DNA of 9,290 nucleotides from Anaerolineaceae bacterium UBA700 (GTDB taxonomy: Bacteria > Chloroflexota > Anaerolineae > Anaerolineales > Anaerolineaceae), in the NCBI GenBank assembly GCA_002298885.1, contig DBMK01000151.1, positions 1 to 9,290 on the forward strand. Direction: 5' to 3'. Below the pieces are notes generated by a model, which had not been told where the DNA came from, ran no database searches, and was given only the letters and a program-made list of their open reading frames with translations. The position numbers were made by a program, and so were the translations under genes. Shown here piece after piece: positions 6,062 to 9,290 of the stretch (positions are counted from its first letter, which is position 1; each line of letters opens with the position of its first letter).

Positions 6062-6105
6062 CATAGATTTTTGGCCATCCGCATGCGGATGGCCAAAAAT
6101 CTATG
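6062..6105. repeat. Perfect 44-bp palindrome
   Basis: The sequence is its own reverse complement from 6062 to 6105 without a single mismatch or spacer. It is centred on GCATGC (6081-6086), and each half carries ATTTTTGGCC or its inverse. It lies between the two minus-strand genes, starting 28 bases upstream of the flavin enzyme start and 8 bases after the stop of the BNR-repeat gene. The A/T tracts are arranged T-tract first, A-tract last, on both strands. This is the opposite of a bidirectional intrinsic terminator. It could be an operator, a mobile repeat of the REP/MITE type, a cruciform-forming or RNA-processing hairpin, or an assembly foldback. Confidence 0.9.
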
Positions 6106-6113
6106 CGTTAATT

Positions 6114-7271
6114 CTATTCCACCACTGCCGTTTCGACCGAGAGGATTGGCGGCAGGTAATCGGCCAGCATTTCCCAGGTTTCGCCTTCGTCCCGGCTGTA
6201 GAACAACTGCCCGGTGTTCGTGCCAACGTAGATGCCCGCCTGGTCCAGTCTATCGGCGGCCATGGCCTCACGCAGCACCACCAGGTGCGCTTTCTGCGGA
6301 AGTCCTTCCGTCCGGCAGTCCCAGGATTGGCCGTCATCACGGCTGCGCCACACCGCAAACTTGCTGCCTACGCTCATGCGGAATTCGTCGCTCTCTTCCA
6401 GCGCGATGTAAGCAGTATGCGGATCGTGCGGGTGCACCACCATCGGGAAACCGAAGCGGCTGGGCAGCCTGCCTTCGCCGATGTCGATCCAATCGTCGCC
6501 GCAGTTGTCGCTGCGGTAAACGCCGCAGTGGTTTTGCTGGAAGAGCACGTCTGGGCGCGCCGGGTTCATATCAAGCTTGTGTACGCACTGTCCGAACTCA
6601 GGATAGAGATGCTCGCCGTTGAAATCGGCGCGCACGTTTTTGTTTTTCGGCGCCCAGGTCTTCCCGCCGTCATCCGTGCGGTAAACACCGGCTGCCGAAA
6701 CGGCCACGTACATCCGGTCTTTATCCCGCGGGTCCAGCACGATGCTGTGCAGGGCCAACCCGCCCGCCCCGGGGTTCCACTGCCCGCGCTGCGGATGGTC
6801 GTACAGGCCTTCCACAAGCTCCCAGCTTTCGCCTCGATCGCTGGACTTGAACAGGCTCGCAGGCTGAGCCCCGGCGTACAGCACTCCTGGCTCATTCGCT
6901 CGTCCCGGCTGGATGTTCCACACCTTGATCACTTCTTCCTGGGATGGAGACGCCGGGTTTTTGGCGAAGGCTTCCTCCACCGTCCCGTGCGGGTGCCCAG
7001 ATTTCGAAGGCCTGGAGAGCGCCGGAACCACCTTCGCCTGAGTCCAGGTCTTGCCCAGGTCGTCCGAGTAATGCGTGGTTGGACCGTAGACGAAATGGCT
7101 CTGTGCCGCGTGCAGGCGTCCGTCTCGGTTGTCCATTTGGATGTGCATGACATACCAACCCTTGAACAGCATATCGCTCACCGACCATTTCTTGCGGTCC
7201 GGGTCGCTGCTGAAGATGAACGCGCCTTTGGGCGTGCCTACCATGACCATCACCTTCGAGTTTTTACCCAT
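6114..7271 (-). CDS. BNR/Asp-box repeat protein, sialidase-like beta-propeller
   Basis: A 385-residue protein built from repeated beta-propeller blades. Six Asp-box (BNR) motifs of the pattern S-x-D-x-G-x-T-W are visible: YSDDLGKTW (68-76), KSSDRGESW (142-150), RTDDGGKTW (198-206), RSDNCGDDW (253-261, degenerate), RSRDDGQSW (309-317) and YSRDEGETW (358-366). Such proteins are often auto-annotated as exo-alpha-sialidase or glycosyl hydrolase. Asp boxes are structural, though, and I do not see the arginine triad and Tyr/Glu arrangement of true sialidases, so catalysis is unproven. There is no signal peptide or anchor, so it should be cytoplasmic, unlike most sialidases. The start at 7271 has AAGGAG eight to nine bases upstream. 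It is probably the first gene of a two-gene unit with the flavin enzyme and has its own promoter at 7321-7349. Confidence 0.82.
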   Translation of the reverse strand: MGKNSKVMVMVGTPKGAFIFSSDPDRKKWSVSDMLFKGWYVMHIQMDNRDGRLHAAQSHFVYGPTTHYSDDLGKTWTQAKVVPALSRPSKSGHPHGTVEEAFAKNPASPSQEEVIKVWNIQPGRANEPGVLYAGAQPASLFKSSDRGESWELVEGLYDHPQRGQWNPGAGGLALHSIVLDPRDKDRMYVAVSAAGVYRTDDGGKTWAPKNKNVRADFNGEHLYPEFGQCVHKLDMNPARPDVLFQQNHCGVYRSDNCGDDWIDIGEGRLPSRFGFPMVVHPHDPHTAYIALEESDEFRMSVGSKFAVWRSRDDGQSWDCRTEGLPQKAHLVVLREAMAADRLDQAGIYVGTNTGQLFYSRDEGETWEMLADYLPPILSVETAVVE

Positions 7272-7320
7272 ATTACCTGCTCCTTCCTTTTTACGCTATT
7301 TGGTTTACGAATATAGAACA

Positions 7321-7349
7321 ATTGTATCATTAATTATTTTGTATTACAA
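7321..7349 (-). promoter_or_regulatory. Promoter for the BNR-repeat gene
   Basis: On the minus strand TTGTAA (7349-7344) and TACAAT (7326-7321) are spaced by exactly 17 bases, and TG one base before the -10 makes it an extended -10. Transcription would start near 7314, leaving a leader of about 43 bases to the ATG at 7271. Confidence 0.5.
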
Positions 7350-7403
7350 CCAATTTTATCCTATTTACCTTAAAGTTTCCCAAAATAGGTTTTGGAGGAA
7401 AGA

Positions 7404-7427
7404 TACAAAAAAGACATCCTAAATGTC
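7404..7427 (-). terminator. Weak hairpin plus T6, possible minus-strand terminator or attenuator
   Basis: On the minus strand GACAT (7427-7423) pairs with ATGTC (7417-7413) around a 5-base loop, followed directly by six T residues (7412-7407). The stem is only 5 bp, extendable with G-U pairs, so it is weak. It would stop antisense transcripts leaving the aspS leader before they reach the BNR-repeat promoter. Confidence 0.25.
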
Positions 7428-7437
7428 CCTCGCGGTA

Positions 7438-7446
7438 TGTTAAAAT
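7438..7446 (+). promoter_or_regulatory. Extended -10 promoter for aspS
   Basis: TGTTAAAAT (TG at 7438-7439, TAAAAT at 7441-7446) forms an extended -10 without a recognisable -35. The predicted start near 7453 gives a leader of about 35 bases. That is too short for a T-box or other amino-acid riboswitch. Confidence 0.4.
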
Positions 7447-7487
7447 AGATCAAACTTCGTTTTCATTCTTACTCTCGGAGCATTCTT

Positions 7488-9266
7488 GTGTATAAAACTC
7501 ACGATTGTGGCGAGCTTCGCCTGAACCACGTAGGTCAAACCGTTACTCTGGCGGGATGGGTGCATCGCCAACGCGATCATGGCGGCATCACCTTTATCGA
7601 TTTGCGTGACCGGTCCGGCCTGGTCCAGATCGTGGCCAATCCCGAAAAACCCGGCCTGGAAGCTTTCCAGGACGCTCGCAGCGAATGGGTTCTCCAGGTG
7701 ACGGGCGTAGTGCGCCGTCGCCCTGAAGACGCCGAGAATCTCAACCTGCCCACCGGAGAAATCGAGGTGGACGTCCAAACTTTTGAGGTGCTAAACCCGG
7801 CCAAGCCCCTCCCCTTTGCCGTCAACAAGGACGAGGAGACCGAGGAAAGCGTGCGCCTGAAATACCGCTACCTGGACCTGCGCCACGAACGCATGCAGCA
7901 CAACCTCGTGCTGCGCCATAAGGTCACCCAGTTCATGCGCGCCTTCCTCGACAGCCGCGGCTTTATCGAGGTCGAGACCCCCATCTTATTCAAGACAACA
8001 CCCGAGGGCGCCCGCGATTACCTCGTCCCTTCGCGCGTCCATCCAGGATACTTCTACGCCTTGCCCCAATCCCCCCAGCAGCTCAAGCAGTTGCTCATGG
8101 TTGCCGGCGTCGAGCGCTACTTTCAGATCGCCCGCTGTTTCCGCGACGAAGACTTGCGCGGCGACCGCCAGCCCGAGTTCACCCAGCTCGACCTCGAAAT
8201 GTCCTTCGTCCACCGGGATGACGTCCTGAACCTGCTCGAAGAGTTGTTTACGCAAATGCTCCCGGCGGTCACGCCGCACAAGAAGCTGCTTTCCTCCCCC
8301 TGGCCCCGCCTCACTTACACCCAGGCGCTAGAGCAGTACGGCTCAGACAAGCCCGATCTGCGCTTCGGCATGCAGCTTTACACTCTCGACGACGTCTTTG
8401 CCGCAAGCACCTTCATGGTCTTCCAGAACACGCTCAAAGCCGGCGGCACAATCAAGTGCCTGGTCGTCCCCGGCTGCGCCGAATACACCCGCAAAGACGT
8501 CGACGACCTGACCACCTTTGCCAAGGACCAGGGCGCTAAGGGTCTGGCCACGCTTGCCCTGACCGCCGAAGGGGTAAAAGGCACTGCCCAAAAATTCATC
8601 TCCGCCTCCGAGCTGGCCGCCCTCCAGGAACGCACCGGCGCCGGCGTGGGCGACCTTGTCCTCTTCGTCGCCGACCAGCGCGCCGTCGCCAATAAGACTC
8701 TCGGCGCCCTGCGCCTGCTCTTCCGCGACCGCCTCTCCCTGGTAGACAAGAACATGATGGCCTTTGCCTGGATCGTCGATTTCCCCATGTTCGAGTGGAA
8801 GGAAGACGAGCAGAAGTGGGACGCCGCGCATCACCCCTTTACCATGCCCAAGCTGGAGGACCTGCCCAAGTTCGATACCGATCCCGCCGCCATCCTTTCC
8901 GACGCCTACGACATGGTCTGCAACGGCTACGAAATGGCCTCAGGCTCCATCCGTATCCACCGCCGCGACATCCAGCTCAAGATCTTCCAACTGCTTGGAT
9001 TGAAAGACGACGATATCCAGCATAAATTCGGCCACCTGCTCGAGGCCTTCGAATACGGCGCACCGCCGCACGGCGGCATCGCCCCGGGCATCGACCGCCT
9101 GGTCATGCTCCTGGCAGACGAGCCCAACATCCGCGAGGTCATCGCCTTCCCCAAGAACCAGGCCGCCCGCGACCTGATGGCCGACGCCCCCTCCCCCGCC
9201 ACCGCCAAACAGCTCGTCGAGCTATCCATCCAGGTCAACCTGCCGGAAGAGAAAAAGCAAGAATAG
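7488..9266 (+). CDS. aspS: Aspartyl-tRNA synthetase, bacterial type
   Basis: Class IIb synthetase that charges tRNA-Asp with aspartate in the cytoplasm; 592 residues, the normal bacterial length. The N-terminal OB-fold anticodon-binding domain covers about residues 1-105 (TLAGWVHRQRDHGG). Class II motif 1 is around FIEVETPIL (159-167), and motif 2 is FRDEDLRGDRQPEF (from Phe218, Arg219). The bacterial GAD insertion occupies roughly 290-420. Motif 3 is GIAPGIDRL with Arg537. The synthetase is intact. It starts at GTG (7488) with CGGAG (7476-7480) seven bases upstream; the first residues MYKTHDCGELRL match the usual N-terminus. His31 is the residue reported at this position in non-discriminating enzymes that also charge tRNA-Asn. 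The second position used for that prediction is Asp81 rather than Gly, so specificity is uncertain. The stop codon TAG opens a heptamer repeat. Confidence 0.97.
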   Translation: MYKTHDCGELRLNHVGQTVTLAGWVHRQRDHGGITFIDLRDRSGLVQIVANPEKPGLEAFQDARSEWVLQVTGVVRRRPEDAENLNLPTGEIEVDVQTFEVLNPAKPLPFAVNKDEETEESVRLKYRYLDLRHERMQHNLVLRHKVTQFMRAFLDSRGFIEVETPILFKTTPEGARDYLVPSRVHPGYFYALPQSPQQLKQLLMVAGVERYFQIARCFRDEDLRGDRQPEFTQLDLEMSFVHRDDVLNLLEELFTQMLPAVTPHKKLLSSPWPRLTYTQALEQYGSDKPDLRFGMQLYTLDDVFAASTFMVFQNTLKAGGTIKCLVVPGCAEYTRKDVDDLTTFAKDQGAKGLATLALTAEGVKGTAQKFISASELAALQERTGAGVGDLVLFVADQRAVANKTLGALRLLFRDRLSLVDKNMMAFAWIVDFPMFEWKEDEQKWDAAHHPFTMPKLEDLPKFDTDPAAILSDAYDMVCNGYEMASGSIRIHRRDIQLKIFQLLGLKDDDIQHKFGHLLEAFEYGAPPHGGIAPGIDRLVMLLADEPNIREVIAFPKNQAARDLMADAPSPATAKQLVELSIQVNLPEEKKQE

Positions 9267-9290
9267 AGATTAGAGAGTAGAGAGTAGAGA
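9264..9290 (+). repeat. Heptamer tandem repeat (TAGAGAG)n beginning at the aspS stop
   Basis: Four units of a 7-base repeat are visible: TAGAGAT, TAGAGAG, TAGAGAG and a partial TAGAGA cut by the window edge. The first TAG is the stop codon of aspS. The array presumably continues to the right. Every unit begins with TAG, and because 7 is not a multiple of 3, the repeat places TAG in each reading frame in turn. Confidence 0.75.

Noticed and set aside
6062..6105. Palindrome as a bidirectional intrinsic terminator
   Set aside because: A bidirectional terminator needs an A-tract before and a T-tract after the GC stem. Here the order is T-tract then A-tract on both strands, so no U-run would follow the hairpin.
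5943..7316. Long plus-strand open frame of 457 codons
   Set aside because: It runs antisense across the whole BNR-repeat gene, the palindrome and the start of the flavin enzyme gene. It has no recognisable domain or ribosome-binding site, and it has the composition expected of a shadow of a GC-rich gene. The minus-strand frames have clear motifs and good start signals.
7272..7487. T-box or other riboswitch upstream of aspS
   Set aside because: No T-box-like conserved sequence or specifier stem is visible, and the predicted leader is only about 35 bases.
1..9290. A complete new defence, mobile or biosynthetic system
   Set aside because: No transposase, integrase, toxin-antitoxin pair, CRISPR array or multi-gene cluster with linked functions is visible. 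The genes belong to unrelated known families with separate promoters.

Overview
This window is a GC-rich bacterial segment with short AT-rich intergenic gaps. It carries six confident protein genes, one small gene at the left, and a likely partial gene running off the left edge. The best taxonomic guess is a Chloroflexota (Anaerolineae-like) environmental bacterium. That rests on the style of the large LuxR/NB-ARC regulator (DNA-binding domain at the N-terminus), the mix of gene families, and G-rich intergenic hairpin elements. It is an inference from general resemblance, not from a marker gene. The aspartyl-tRNA synthetase is clearly of the bacterial type and would be the best gene for placing the organism.

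Layout. Positions 1-313 (minus strand) hold a small hypothetical gene with a very good ribosome-binding site, overlapped at its 3' end by a second frame that continues out of the window. Positions 314-583 are a divergent control region. It contains a G-rich repeat, two candidate promoters (one with an inverted repeat around its -10), and a 44-codon leader ORF ending five bases before the likely start of the regulator. Positions 584-3292 encode a ~900-residue HTH-ATPase-TPR-like regulator. An O-methyltransferase (3445-4101) and an endonuclease/exonuclease/phosphatase-fold hydrolase (4202-4918) follow on the same strand. Each is preceded by a G-rich hairpin element, and each seems to have its own -10 element. 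The hydrolase meets the next gene tail to tail with a 12-base overlap.

On the minus strand, a BNR/Asp-box repeat protein (7271-6114) is followed by a flavin monooxygenase-like oxidoreductase (6034-4907). They are separated by 79 bases that contain a perfect 44-bp palindrome. A divergent AT-rich region (7272-7487) separates this pair from aspS (7488-9266, plus strand), whose stop codon is the first triplet of a heptamer tandem repeat that continues past the window.

The genes do not form an obvious single pathway or a recognisable defence or mobile system. The window looks like a housekeeping gene (aspS) beside several independently transcribed accessory genes. The most unusual features are non-coding: the 44-bp palindrome, the family of G-rich hairpins, the leader ORF and overlapping promoters of the regulator, and the heptamer repeat. 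I see no RNA genes, CRISPR array, insertion sequence or phage genes.
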